Shown piece after piece: positions 44,549 through 53,169 of a DNA stretch of 64,000 nt. The translations under genes were made by a program, and so were the position numbers. The stretch spans positions 248,001-312,000 of the forward strand of contig JAHZJK010000011.1 in assembly GCA_022600955.1 (NCBI GenBank), given 5' to 3'. The notes beneath the pieces were generated by a model. That model saw nothing but the letters and a program-made list of their open reading frames with translations, had not been told where the DNA came from and did no database searches. This stretch comes from Gammaproteobacteria bacterium (GTDB taxonomy: Bacteria; Pseudomonadota; Gammaproteobacteria; Steroidobacterales; Woeseiaceae). The number at the start of each line of letters is the position of its first letter. Position 1 is the stretch's first letter.

Positions 44549-45147
44549 GGAGCGCTCCTGTCAGGCGTCGCCAGCATATATCGGACCTTTCCGGCCGTCT
44601 TGTCTTTGAGGATTTGCCAATTGCCCGGCAGAGCGAACTCCGCTCCGTCCCTGTCCATCTCAAGATAGATCTTCGCGCCGTCCGCCAGCCATCCTCTTTC
44701 CACCAACAGTCTACACAATTCGGCATGCATGCCGGCAGCAAACGGAGGATCAATGAACACGATATCGAACACTGTGTCGCGCGACGACTTCAGGAAGTCG
44801 CGCGCGTCCATTTCAATCACCTCAGCGCCGGCAGCCTCGAGTGATGCGATGTTTGTGCGCAGCACCTTCGCAGCGTCTCTCGCCGGCTCCAGAAATACGG
44901 CGGCTGCCGCGCCCCGCGACAGCGCCTCCAGCCCCAGTGCGCCGGTGCCGGCGCACAGATCAAGACAACTTGCGTCATACAGGTCACCCGTCAGCCAGTT
45001 AAACAGCGTTTCTCGAATCCGCTCCGACGTCGGTCGCAGGCCATCTGCGTCAGTTATCTCCAACAGACGACTGCGCCAGTTTCCCGCTACAATACGCAAG
45101 CGTCCCTGGCGGGATTTTTTGTTGTCTGAGTTTTTTCGTGCGGCCAT
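44545..45147 (-). CDS. rsmD: 16S rRNA (guanine(966)-N(2))-methyltransferase
   Basis: A 200-residue methyltransferase. The motifs are LRIVAGNWRSRLLEI, LRPTSERIRETLFNWL, CLDLCAGTGALGLEALSRGA and the catalytic FIDPPFAAG (here D-P-P-F, as usual in RsmD). I chose the ATG at 45147; 35 further upstream codons are open but overlap the ftsY side. It is divergent from ftsY with 16 bases between the start codons. Confidence 0.94.
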   Translation of the reverse strand: MAARKNSDNKKSRQGRLRIVAGNWRSRLLEITDADGLRPTSERIRETLFNWLTGDLYDASCLDLCAGTGALGLEALSRGAAAAVFLEPARDAAKVLRTNIASLEAAGAEVIEMDARDFLKSSRDTVFDIVFIDPPFAAGMHAELCRLLVERGWLADGAKIYLEMDRDGAEFALPGNWQILKDKTAGKVRYMLATPDRSAP

Positions 45148-45163
45148 TGAAGAACGTATAACG

Positions 45164-46126
45164 ATGTTTGGAAAGAAAGAAAAGCCCGAGAAGCGTGAGG
45201 GCTTCATTACCCGGCTGCGTGCCCGTATCAATCGGGGCGATAGCTGGCTCACCTATGACCTCGCAAACCTCGCGCCTGGCGGCACCATCGACGAAGATGT
45301 GCTGGAAGAACTCGAGGCATTGCTGGTCATGGCAGACGTCGGTGTCGAAACGACTGAACGCATAATCGGCGAGCTGCAGAAAAGCCTGGCGCGCAAGGAG
45401 CTCAAGGACCTTGATGCACTGCGCACGGGTTTAGAGCGATCTCTTCTGGAGATCCTCGAACCCGTTGAGAAGCCGCTGCAGATCACGCCAACCGAGGGGC
45501 CATTCGTTATTTTCATGGTCGGCGTCAATGGCGCTGGAAAGACCACGACAATCGGCAAGCTCGCACGCCGCCTGCAGGACGAAGGGCACTCCGTGATGCT
45601 CGCGGCAGGAGACACGTTCCGCGCCGCGGCCGTCGAGCAATTACAGACCTGGGGACAGCGCAACGACGTTGCCGTGATCGCACAACAGTCGGGCGCCGAT
45701 CCTGCAGCGGTCATTTTTGACGCCTGGGAGGCGGCGAAAGCCCGTGGCATTGATGTTTTGCTTGCAGACACGGCAGGGCGTTTGCAAAGTCAGACTGGAC
45801 TGATGGACGAGCTGGCGAAAATGAAGCGCGTCGTTGGCAAGCAGGACCCGGCCGCGCCGCACGAGACCATGCTCGTTCTGGATGCCAGCCAGGGACAGAA
45901 TGCGCTCGTGCAGGCAGAAAAGTTTCACGAGGCTCTCGGCCTGAGCGGCATTACCGTAACGAAGTTGGATGGCACCGCAAAGGGTGGCATTCTACTCGCC
46001 ATCGCAGATCGCCTAGGTGTTCCGGTGCGCTTTATCGGCATCGGTGAGTCCGTGGATGATATGCAGGTTTTCAATGCGAAAGATTTTGCGGGCGCGTTGC
46101 TCGCATCGTCCGACAAGACTTCATAG
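45164..46126 (+). CDS. ftsY: Signal recognition particle receptor FtsY
   Basis: A 320-residue SRP GTPase for membrane-protein targeting. It lacks the long acidic A domain of E. coli FtsY and begins directly MFGKKEKPEKREGFITRLRA, then the N domain and the G domain: GVNGAGKTTTIGKLA, GDTFRAAAVEQL, LADTAGRLQ, TKLDGTAKGG. A longer frame exists to 44729 but lies over rsmD. It is followed directly by ftsE. Confidence 0.96.
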   Translation: MFGKKEKPEKREGFITRLRARINRGDSWLTYDLANLAPGGTIDEDVLEELEALLVMADVGVETTERIIGELQKSLARKELKDLDALRTGLERSLLEILEPVEKPLQITPTEGPFVIFMVGVNGAGKTTTIGKLARRLQDEGHSVMLAAGDTFRAAAVEQLQTWGQRNDVAVIAQQSGADPAAVIFDAWEAAKARGIDVLLADTAGRLQSQTGLMDELAKMKRVVGKQDPAAPHETMLVLDASQGQNALVQAEKFHEALGLSGITVTKLDGTAKGGILLAIADRLGVPVRFIGIGESVDDMQVFNAKDFAGALLASSDKTS

Positions 46127-46798
46127 ATGATTCAACTCGAAAACGTCACGAAGCGGTTCCCCGGCGGTCAGGAAGCACTGTCCGGACTCAGCCTTTCTGT
46201 CGACAAAGGCGAAATGGTGTTTGTCACGGGGCATTCCGGTGCCGGCAAGAGCACGTTGCTAAGGCTCATTGCGCTTATCGAGCGACCAACCAGCGGTCAG
46301 GTCATTGTCGATAAACAAAACACGCAGCGCGTGAAACGGCGCAAGATACCCGCCTACCGGCGACAGATTGGCATGGTTTTTCAGGATCATCGCTTACTGC
46401 ACGATCGACCGGTTTTCGACAATGTGGCGTTGCCCCTGATTATCGCTGGTGTCAATCACCGTGACGCCGGGCGCCGCGTACGGGCAGCACTTGACCAGGT
46501 TGGATTGCTGCACAAGGAAAAGCAGATCCCTCAGACCCTGTCGGCTGGCGAGCAGCAAAGGGTTGGAATCGCGCGGGCAATTGTGACGCGCCCGAAACTG
46601 CTCATCGCAGATGAGCCTACGGGCAACCTCGATCCAGACCTTTCTCTGGAGGTCATGCGCATATTTCGCCGCTTCAACGAGGTCGGCGTAACGCTTCTTA
46701 TAGCAAGTCATGACATCGCGCTGATAGACCGGCTGGGATGTCGGCGCATTGCGCTCGAGGACGGCAAGCTGCAACTGGAGGGCGACCCGTGGCAGTAA
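46127..46798 (+). CDS. ftsE: Cell division ATP-binding protein FtsE
   Basis: A 223-residue ABC ATPase. With FtsX it transmits a signal across the membrane to activate septal murein hydrolases. Walker A GHSGAGKSTLLRLI, signature LSAGEQQRVGIARA, Walker B LLIADEPTGNLD and the switch His ASHDIALI. It begins at the base after the ftsY stop and overlaps ftsX by 10 bp. Confidence 0.96.
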   Translation: MIQLENVTKRFPGGQEALSGLSLSVDKGEMVFVTGHSGAGKSTLLRLIALIERPTSGQVIVDKQNTQRVKRRKIPAYRRQIGMVFQDHRLLHDRPVFDNVALPLIIAGVNHRDAGRRVRAALDQVGLLHKEKQIPQTLSAGEQQRVGIARAIVTRPKLLIADEPTGNLDPDLSLEVMRIFRRFNEVGVTLLIASHDIALIDRLGCRRIALEDGKLQLEGDPWQ

Positions 46799-47754
46799 CC
46801 CGCAATGCGGATGCCGTCGCACCGGTGCGTTCTTCTGGTGCGTTTACGACCTGGTTGACTCGTCATGCGAGCTCATCATTGGGATCGCTCGGGCGACTCG
46901 CCCGGCAGCCTTTTTCCAGTCTTATGATAGTGATGGTCATCGGCGTCACGCTATCCATACCGGCCGCCATCAATGTCATTGTCAAGAACGCCCAGTCAGT
47001 TAGTGCGAGCTGGGACAATGCACTGGATTTCTCGGTATTTCTAAAGCCCGAGATATCGGTAGACGAGGCGCAGGGTCTCGCCGGCCTGATCGCGCAACGC
47101 GCTGACATTGAGAGAGTGGACCTCATCACCGCCGATGAGGCGATGGCAACATTTAAACAGCAATCCGGTTTTGGCGACGCCCTCAACCAACTGTCTGATA
47201 ACCCCCTGCCGCATACGCTGTCTGTTCGCCCCGGGCCAGGCAACACGAGCGCCTCGCTGATACTGCTGCAAGAAGAAATCTCCAACCTGCCAGAATCGGA
47301 AATGGTGCAGGTCGATACCGATTGGGTACAGCGCTTTCATGCCATTCTCGATATTGTGCGGCAGGCTATCGCTATCGGTTCTGCTCTGTTGGGTATCGCG
47401 ATTGTTGTCATTATTGGCAACACCATCCGGCTTGATATCGAGAACCGGCGCGAGGAGATCGAGGTAACGAAATTGATTGGCGCCAGTAACGCCTTCGTAC
47501 GGCGTCCTTTCCTGTGGACCGGTTTCTGGTACGGGCTGCTGGGCGGTATCGTTGCTTTGCTGCTGGTGCAATACGGTCTCTACCTGCTACGGGACCCGGT
47601 GGGCAGGCTCGCCGGCCTTTATCAAAGCAATATCGACATCGCGTCGCTGGATGTTGCTGAAAGTGGCGCGCTGGTCGGGGGCGCAATATTGCTCGGCCTG
47701 TTCGCATCCTGGCTGACAGCAGCACGCCATATGCGCCGGATCGAACCTCGCTAA
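46789..47754 (+). CDS. ftsX: Cell division protein FtsX
   Basis: A 321-residue membrane partner of FtsE. The first hydrophobic segment (about 47-67, SLMIVMVIGVTLSIPAAINV) is followed by the extracellular domain with AQSVSASWDNALDFSVFLKP, then three hydrophobic segments in the C-terminal half, with EVTKLIGASNAFVRRPFLWTG between them. The GTG at 46789 starts within ftsE. A GC-rich hairpin without a T run (GCGCGC-AAA-GCGCGC, 47769-47783) follows the stop. Confidence 0.93.
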   Translation: MAVTRNADAVAPVRSSGAFTTWLTRHASSSLGSLGRLARQPFSSLMIVMVIGVTLSIPAAINVIVKNAQSVSASWDNALDFSVFLKPEISVDEAQGLAGLIAQRADIERVDLITADEAMATFKQQSGFGDALNQLSDNPLPHTLSVRPGPGNTSASLILLQEEISNLPESEMVQVDTDWVQRFHAILDIVRQAIAIGSALLGIAIVVIIGNTIRLDIENRREEIEVTKLIGASNAFVRRPFLWTGFWYGLLGGIVALLLVQYGLYLLRDPVGRLAGLYQSNIDIASLDVAESGALVGGAILLGLFASWLTAARHMRRIEPR

Positions 47755-47841
47755 TATTACATAATATCGCGCGCAAAGCGCGCTAAATAGCTGCTTTCTA
47801 TAAGAATATTTCCTTTAGGTATCGGGAACTTATCGCCTCTG

Positions 47842-47868
47842 TTAGCACTCCAACCTATCGAGTGCTAA
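47842..47868 (+). promoter_or_regulatory. CIRCE element (HrcA operator) upstream of rpoH
   Basis: TTAGCACTC-N9-GAGTGCTAA, a perfect match to the CIRCE consensus in both arms and in spacing. It lies 27 bases upstream of the rpoH start. A TAAAAT -10-like element (47866-47871) overlaps its right arm, so HrcA bound here would block the promoter. The hrcA gene itself is not in the window. Confidence 0.93.
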
Positions 47869-47894
47869 AATACAGCTCACAACGGAGGTACTCA

Positions 47895-48758
47895 ATGACA
47901 ACCGCTTTTGCGAAATCCAATCACGACCTTGTACTGGCAGGACCAGTAGGCAGCCTTGACGCCTACATTAACGCTGTTGGTGCTGTTGACGTTCTCAGCA
48001 AAGAGGATGAGCAAGCTTTGGCCGTCCGCTTTCGCGAGCACGAAGATCTCGATGCCGCGCGTGACCTGGTCATGGCGCACCTGAGATTTGTTGTCCATAT
48101 CGCCAAAGGCTACACCGGCTACGGACTGCCGCTGAACGACCTGATTCAGGAAGGCAACGTCGGCCTTATGAAGGCCGTTAAGCGCTTCGATCCTGAATAC
48201 GACGTCCGACTGGTGTCGTTCGCCGTCCACTGGATTCGCGCCGAGATTCACGAGTTTGTCCTGAAGAACTGGCGCATTGTCAAAGTTGCGACGACCAAGG
48301 CGCAGCGCAAACTGTTCTTTAACCTTCGCAAGAAGAAGAAGACTCTCGCCTGGCTGTCTGCCGCTGAGACCAAAGCTGTCGCCGAGGATCTGGGTGTCAG
48401 CACCAAGGAAGTAACGGAAATGGAGAAACGCCTGCACTCGCGTGACGCCATCTTCGACCCGACCCCGGATGCTGATGACGAGCGTAATTTTACACCGGCC
48501 GCATACCTTCCCAGTCCGGATGCTGATCCGGCGAAGCAGGTTGAGAAAGCCGACTTCAATGAGGATGCATCAACACGCATGCACGCGGCATTGAATATTC
48601 TCGACGACCGGAGTCGCCGAATTCTTGAGACCCGCTGGTTGACGGAAGACAAGCTGACATTGCACGAGCTTGCTGCTGAATACGGTATTTCAGCGGAGCG
48701 AATTCGCCAGCTCGAAGTTAACGCGATCAAGAAACTCAGGAACGCGATGGCCGTTTAG
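47895..48758 (+). CDS. rpoH: RNA polymerase heat-shock sigma factor RpoH (sigma-32)
   Basis: A 287-residue sigma factor. Region 1/2: VGSLDAYINAVGAVDVLSKE, LIQEGNVGLMKAVKRFDPEYDVRLVSF and the RpoH box KAQRKLFFNLRK (about residues 132-143). Region 4: RRILETRWL and LHELAAEYGISAERIRQLEV. A strong GGAGGT precedes the ATG. Its place after ftsYEX is standard. The CIRCE operator in front of it implies that HrcA as well as the usual post-transcriptional controls set its level. Confidence 0.97.
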   Translation: MTTAFAKSNHDLVLAGPVGSLDAYINAVGAVDVLSKEDEQALAVRFREHEDLDAARDLVMAHLRFVVHIAKGYTGYGLPLNDLIQEGNVGLMKAVKRFDPEYDVRLVSFAVHWIRAEIHEFVLKNWRIVKVATTKAQRKLFFNLRKKKKTLAWLSAAETKAVAEDLGVSTKEVTEMEKRLHSRDAIFDPTPDADDERNFTPAAYLPSPDADPAKQVEKADFNEDASTRMHAALNILDDRSRRILETRWLTEDKLTLHELAAEYGISAERIRQLEVNAIKKLRNAMAV

Positions 48759-48788
48759 ATTTATACCGTGCAGCGGCCAACGGGCAAC

Positions 48789-48850
48789 AAGGCCGGGATA
48801 TCCAAAAATTTGCGCCTGTGAGTGAAGCGATTTTTGGTTATCCCGGCCTT
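48789..48850. terminator. Long hairpin terminator between rpoH and the DUF3465 gene
   Basis: Arms 48789-48809 and 48830-48850 are 21 bases each and pair with a single mismatch; the loop is 20 bases. The + side ends CCTTTCTT. It separates two convergent genes and can act for both. Confidence 0.8.
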
Positions 48851-48852
48851 TC

Positions 48853-49170
48853 TTATTGGTAGATCGCGGTCCGGTAACGGATGTAACCGCCATCCTCGAC
48901 ACCCTGCGGATCATGGTGCGTCCAGTGCACCAGACCGCCCAGGTCATTCCACTCGTACATCCCGCGTACATAGACGCGATCGCCCATCCCCAAAGGGATG
49001 CGCTTGGCAAGGTCTATATTGTGTGCGATCAGCAGTGTGCGACGGTTGCCGATATCGATAATGAAGCGCTGGTGGCGGGAACCTTCGTTGTCGTCAGACA
49101 ATAAGCGCTTCACGAAGCCCGTGACTTCGATCCAGCTACCATCATCGCTCTTTTTGTAGGGTTCGCTCAT
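48853..49170 (-). CDS. DUF3465 domain protein
   Basis: A 105-residue protein of the DUF3465 family: WIEVTGFVKRLLSDDNEGSR, HQRFIIDIGNRRTLLIAHN, YEWNDLGGLVHWTHHDPQG. The family has an OB-like single-strand-binding-type fold by annotation and no settled function. This copy has no signal peptide if it starts at 49170 (MSEPYKKSDDGS); 17 further upstream codons are open but do not form a signal. Confidence 0.87.
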   Translation of the reverse strand: MSEPYKKSDDGSWIEVTGFVKRLLSDDNEGSRHQRFIIDIGNRRTLLIAHNIDLAKRIPLGMGDRVYVRGMYEWNDLGGLVHWTHHDPQGVEDGGYIRYRTAIYQ

Positions 49171-49219
49171 AAGATGCCCTGATGTTCTTGTTATTGGGCA
49201 GGCACGCATAGAGTGCCAC

Positions 49220-49252
49220 AAAAAACGCGGCGGACCATCCCTGGCCGCCGCG
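49220..49252 (-). terminator. Terminator after the OmpA-like lipoprotein gene
   Basis: Read on the minus strand, CGCGGCGG (49252-49245) pairs with CCGCCGCG (49233-49226) and is followed by six T. A GC-rich 8-bp stem. Confidence 0.8.
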
Positions 49253-49274
49253 CGATACTACTGTTTTGACGGTA

Positions 49275-49955
49275 TTAGCCGGTCGTCAGCGGCACCATCG
49301 TGATTTCGACACGACGATTGGCCTGACGGCCCGCAGCCGTGCTGTTGTCCGCGACAGGGTGCTTTTCGCCACCGCCCAGCGTAATAACACGCTGGCTGAT
49401 AACGCCCTGGGCACCCAGGTAGCTGGCGACAGAGTTGGCACGGCGCTCCGACAGACCCTGGTTATAGGAGTCAGAACCTGTGCTGTCTGTATGACCAGCA
49501 ACTTCGACGACTGTCTGCTCATATTCCGCCAGGACTTTCCCGACTGAATTAAGCACGTCGAAGAAAGCGGGACTCAAGTCAGAACTGTCGGTCGCGAAAG
49601 TCACGTTGCCCGGCATGTTCAGCGTGATGTTGTCGCCGTTACGAGCAACACTGACGCCCGTTCCTTCGAGTTCAGCACGCAGAGCCGCCTCCTGCTTGTC
49701 CTGGTAGTAGCCAATCGAACCACCAGCCAACGCACCAACGCCCGCCAGAATCAGCGCGTGCTGGCGCCGCTCAACGGCATCGTCACCGGAAATCAGTCCA
49801 ACCACAGCGCCTGCTGCGGCACCGATTAGTGCGCCCTTGGTCGCAGAACTGGTCTTTTCTTCACGCGTATATGCGTCAAGAGTTTTACAGCCGCTCACAA
49901 AAACCGTCATAACGGTCAGAGCGAGAATTATTTTTGGAGATCGAGTATCCATCAT
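49275..49955 (-). CDS. OmpA-family lipoprotein with glycine-zipper segment
   Basis: A 226-residue outer-membrane lipoprotein of the YiaD type. The lipobox cysteine is in MTVFVSGCKTLDAY (residue 23), followed by a glycine-zipper stretch (KGALIGAAAGAVVGLISG, then ALILAGVGALAGGSIGYY) and a C-terminal peptidoglycan-binding OmpA domain: FATDSSDLSPAFFDVLNSVG, VEVAGHTDSTGSDSYNQGLS, ERRANSVASYL, and NRRVEITM. It links the outer membrane to the wall. Own terminator. Confidence 0.9.
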   Translation of the reverse strand: MMDTRSPKIILALTVMTVFVSGCKTLDAYTREEKTSSATKGALIGAAAGAVVGLISGDDAVERRQHALILAGVGALAGGSIGYYQDKQEAALRAELEGTGVSVARNGDNITLNMPGNVTFATDSSDLSPAFFDVLNSVGKVLAEYEQTVVEVAGHTDSTGSDSYNQGLSERRANSVASYLGAQGVISQRVITLGGGEKHPVADNSTAAGRQANRRVEITMVPLTTG

Positions 49956-50129
49956 CCTTCCTCATTGCTTGCAGTATGTACGGGTGCATTGTAATCACCC
50001 ATTACCTGAACACAGACTTAATTGACGCGCTTATGTTCGATAAAGTCACTATAAAGGCGGAAAATGTGGACTGGGTCACAAGCGGCTGGCTTCTGTGTAA
50101 ACTGGCCTGCCGCAAAATGGGAACACCAA

Positions 50130-50591
50130 ATGGGCGAAACCGACAACTGGCTGACGCGTTACGAGGAGTCCCATTCCGACCTGCGCAACCCCGTCGTCTA
50201 TTGGGCTGCGGTACCTATGATAGTGTTCGGCACCGTTGGCTACCTGTGGTCGCTGCCAATCCCGGCAGAGTTTTTCGATATATCGCCACTGCTCAATTGG
50301 GGCAGTGCTTTCCTGATGGTTGCGGCTATTTATTACTTCATCATTTCGCTTTCGCTGGCCATTGGGCTCCTGCCATTCCTGGTAGGCCTTGCAGCAATAC
50401 AGGTGTGGTTGTTGAGCTCGCCGTATCCGGCCAGTGCGGTTTCCATGGGGCTAATCGCCGCAGGGCTGGCTGGTTTGCTGCTCGGCAGGGGTGGTTCGCT
50501 CCGCGCCGTGTTTCAGGACGTGCAGATGATGATGATTGGGCCCGCCTGGCTACTGTCCCGAATCTACCGGCGATTTGGCATTCCTGTATAG
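50130..50591 (+). CDS. Mpo1/DUF962-like membrane protein
   Basis: A 153-residue membrane protein with four hydrophobic segments. The start MGETDNWLTRYEESHSDLRN and the following PVVYWAAVPMIVFGTVGYLW match the Mpo1-like (DUF962) family; the yeast member Mpo1 is a 2-hydroxy fatty acid dioxygenase with conserved histidines. In the copies I recall, the first motif (YxxSHxNPxN) is followed by H in IHWICVP; here it is Y (VVYWAAVP), so a metal ligand may be missing. The start ATG at 50130 was chosen over an upstream frame with no homology. Confidence 0.75.
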   Translation: MGETDNWLTRYEESHSDLRNPVVYWAAVPMIVFGTVGYLWSLPIPAEFFDISPLLNWGSAFLMVAAIYYFIISLSLAIGLLPFLVGLAAIQVWLLSSPYPASAVSMGLIAAGLAGLLLGRGGSLRAVFQDVQMMMIGPAWLLSRIYRRFGIPV

Positions 50592-50656
50592 AGTAAGGTG
50601 CCGCGACCCGCAGATTCGTCTAGAATCGACGCCCCACCCAGTACTGGATTACGCCC

Positions 50657-51823
50657 GTGAGTAACACCCTGGACCCAATGGATCTGTATGACGTTCGCTC
50701 CGAACTCAACGACGACGAAATTATCGTCAAGGATACTGTCGCCCGCTTCGTAGACGACAAGGTTATCCCGCTCATGCGCGAAGCGTTTGAGCAACATGAG
50801 TTTCCGCGTCATCTTGTCGGTGAAGTTGCAGAGCTCGGCCTGCTGGGCAGCTCTATTGATGGTTACGACTGCGCCGGACTCAACAGTGTCAGCTACGGCC
50901 TCATCTGCCAGGAACTGGAGCGTGGCGACAGCGGACTGCGCAGCTTTGTTTCCGTACAGAGCAGCCTCGTGATGTACCCGATCCATGCCTACGGCTCTGA
51001 AGAGCAAAAACAGCGCTGGCTGCCGGCAATGGCTCGCGGTGAGGCTATAGGTTGTTTCGGTCTGACAGAGCCGCACGGCGGGTCCGACCCAAGCAACATG
51101 AAAACGCACGCGAAGCGCGATGGTGACGACTGGATTCTCAACGGGGCGAAGATGTGGATCACGAATGCCACAGTTGCAGATGCCGCTGTCGTTTGGGCGA
51201 AAACGGAAGAGGGCGTCAAAGGTTTCATTGTCGAAAAGGACATGCCCGGCTTTGACACCCAGGAGATTGAAAACAAATTCTCACTCCGGGCTTCGGTTAC
51301 CGGGGCGTTGTTCTTCGACAACGTACGTGTCCCCGCGGCGAATGTGTTGCCAGGCGTATCAAGCCTCAAGGGCCCTCTCAGCTGCCTCACACAGGCACGC
51401 TATGGAATTACCTGGGGTGTGATCGGCGCCGCGCAGGCCTGCCTGAGCGAAGTACTGAATTACACACACGATCGCGTGCTCTTTGGTCGTCCGTTAGCGA
51501 ATACCCAGGCGATACAAATGCGACTCGCGGAAATGAGTCGGCAAATCACCACTGCTCAACTCCTGTCGCTTCGCCTGGGTCGAATCAAGGATAAAGGCGA
51601 GCTAAGCCCAACACAGGTTTCCATGGCCAAGTGGAATAACTGCCGCGCGGCCCTCGACATTGCACGTGACGCACGCGACATCCTTGGTGGTGCCGGCATC
51701 AGTGCTGAGTATGTGCCTATCCGTCATATGCTGAATCTCGAGAGCGTCATCACTTATGAGGGTACGGAGACTGTTCACCAACTCGTCGTTGGCAAAGAAC
51801 TGACCGGAGTCAACGCGTTCTGA
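50657..51823 (+). CDS. Glutaryl-CoA dehydrogenase (acyl-CoA dehydrogenase family)
   Basis: A 388-residue FAD acyl-CoA dehydrogenase. Visible features: CQELERGDSGLRSFVSVQSS near residue 85 with the substrate Arg, FGLTEPHGGSDPSNMKTHA, the FAD segment WITNATVADAAVVWAK, and the catalytic Glu in VITYEGTETVHQLVVGKELT. The SGLRS and TYEGT wording is that of glutaryl-CoA dehydrogenase (lysine/tryptophan degradation) rather than a short-chain enzyme. It starts with GTG. The next gene begins 10 bases later. Confidence 0.88.
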   Translation: MSNTLDPMDLYDVRSELNDDEIIVKDTVARFVDDKVIPLMREAFEQHEFPRHLVGEVAELGLLGSSIDGYDCAGLNSVSYGLICQELERGDSGLRSFVSVQSSLVMYPIHAYGSEEQKQRWLPAMARGEAIGCFGLTEPHGGSDPSNMKTHAKRDGDDWILNGAKMWITNATVADAAVVWAKTEEGVKGFIVEKDMPGFDTQEIENKFSLRASVTGALFFDNVRVPAANVLPGVSSLKGPLSCLTQARYGITWGVIGAAQACLSEVLNYTHDRVLFGRPLANTQAIQMRLAEMSRQITTAQLLSLRLGRIKDKGELSPTQVSMAKWNNCRAALDIARDARDILGGAGISAEYVPIRHMLNLESVITYEGTETVHQLVVGKELTGVNAF

Positions 51824-51833
51824 TGATCCGCGT

Positions 51834-53156
51834 TTGAACATTTCGCGGCTACCAAAAGATCGCGACATGTGGCGCATTGCCGCGCCGATGATCCTGTCGA
51901 ATATATCCGTGCCATTGCTGGGCATGGTCGACACAGGTGTTACCGGTCACCTTGATAGCTCCGCCTATCTCGGTGCCGTGGCGCTCGGCGCGACAATCTT
52001 CTCGTTCATTTACATGGGCATGAATTTCCTGCGCATGGGCACCACGGGAATCGCGGCACAGAGTTTCGGAGCCAATGACAATGATGGCCTGCGCGCATCG
52101 CTTGGACAGGCGCTCGTTGTCGGTGTTTCAATAGCATTGCTCCTGATTGCGGTGCAGGTACCTCTGAACGAGATTGCACTGCGGCTTCTGGGCGGCGACG
52201 CAGAGACGCAGGGCTATGCGGCCCAGTACTTTTTCATTCGCATCTGGAGCGCTCCGGGCACCCTTGCCAATTACGCGCTGATCGGATGGTTCATCGGCTT
52301 GCAGAATGCACGCGTACCACTGTTTATGTTTCTCACAATCAATATCATCAACATAATTCTCGACCTGGTGTTTGTGATCGTGCTGGGCATGACGATAGAT
52401 GGTGTCGCACTGGCATCTGTAATCGCCGAGTACGCCGGCCTGGTCGTGGGCGTCAGCTTCGCTGTCAAGACGCTACGAGAACGCGCTGGACACTGGCCAT
52501 TGCACCGACTCACGAACCTTGCTGCCTACAAAGCCTTTTTCCACGTTAACGCCAACCTGTTCATCAGGACCATGGCTCTGATGTTCACATTTGCGTTTGT
52601 CACGGCGCAGGGGGCGCGACTCGGCGCCTCGGTGCTCGCTGCGAACGCAGTACTCATGAATTTTCAGCTACTGATGTCGATGGGTCTGGACGGCATTGCC
52701 CACGCGGCGGAAGCGCTGGTCGGTAAAGCTATCGGCGAAAAACGGCGCGATATACTGGTGCATTCGGTAAGACTGACGCTGAAGTGGTCGTTGATTTTTG
52801 CACTCGGGTTTACGGTGATGTTTATGCTCGGTGGCAAAATGATCGTCAACATTTTGACTGATCTGACAGATGTCCGCGAAACAGCAATGCGCTATTTGCC
52901 GTGGATCGTCGCATCACCGCTGGTGTCTGTATGGAGCTTTTTGTATGACGGTGTCTATGTCGGTGCAACGCGTGCTAGAGAAATGCGCAATATCATGTTG
53001 TTCTCAACGACGTTTGCATTCCTGCCTGCCTGGTATTTGACGCAATCCTACGGCAATCACGGTTTGTGGTTCGCGTTTCTCATATTCCTGGCCAGTCGCG
53101 GTATCGGCATGCATTTCGGCTATCGGCGCACGGTTCTGCGCTCGCTTCCGGCGTAG
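51834..53156 (+). CDS. MATE family efflux transporter (DinF-like)
   Basis: A 440-residue cation-coupled exporter with 12 hydrophobic helices. The DinF-group N-terminus (WRIAAPMILSNISVPLLGMV, DTGVTGHLDSSAYLGAVALG) and MGMNFLRMGTTGIAAQSFGA are clear. The start is the TTG at 51834, close behind the acyl-CoA dehydrogenase gene. The substrate is unknown. It converges on a second MATE gene of a different subgroup. Confidence 0.88.
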   Translation: MNISRLPKDRDMWRIAAPMILSNISVPLLGMVDTGVTGHLDSSAYLGAVALGATIFSFIYMGMNFLRMGTTGIAAQSFGANDNDGLRASLGQALVVGVSIALLLIAVQVPLNEIALRLLGGDAETQGYAAQYFFIRIWSAPGTLANYALIGWFIGLQNARVPLFMFLTINIINIILDLVFVIVLGMTIDGVALASVIAEYAGLVVGVSFAVKTLRERAGHWPLHRLTNLAAYKAFFHVNANLFIRTMALMFTFAFVTAQGARLGASVLAANAVLMNFQLLMSMGLDGIAHAAEALVGKAIGEKRRDILVHSVRLTLKWSLIFALGFTVMFMLGGKMIVNILTDLTDVRETAMRYLPWIVASPLVSVWSFLYDGVYVGATRAREMRNIMLFSTTFAFLPAWYLTQSYGNHGLWFAFLIFLASRGIGMHFGYRRTVLRSLPA

Positions 53157-53169
53157 TTTTGCAGACGTC

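Noticed and set aside
44729-45163. N-terminal extension of ftsY, a possible acidic A domain
   Set aside because: The stretch is Ser/Arg-rich, lies over rsmD and is not acidic; the ATG at 45164 gives a normal short FtsY.
47769-47783. GCGCGC-AAA-GCGCGC as a terminator after ftsX
   Set aside because: There is no T run after the stem; transcription into rpoH may continue, so it is mentioned only in the ftsX entry.
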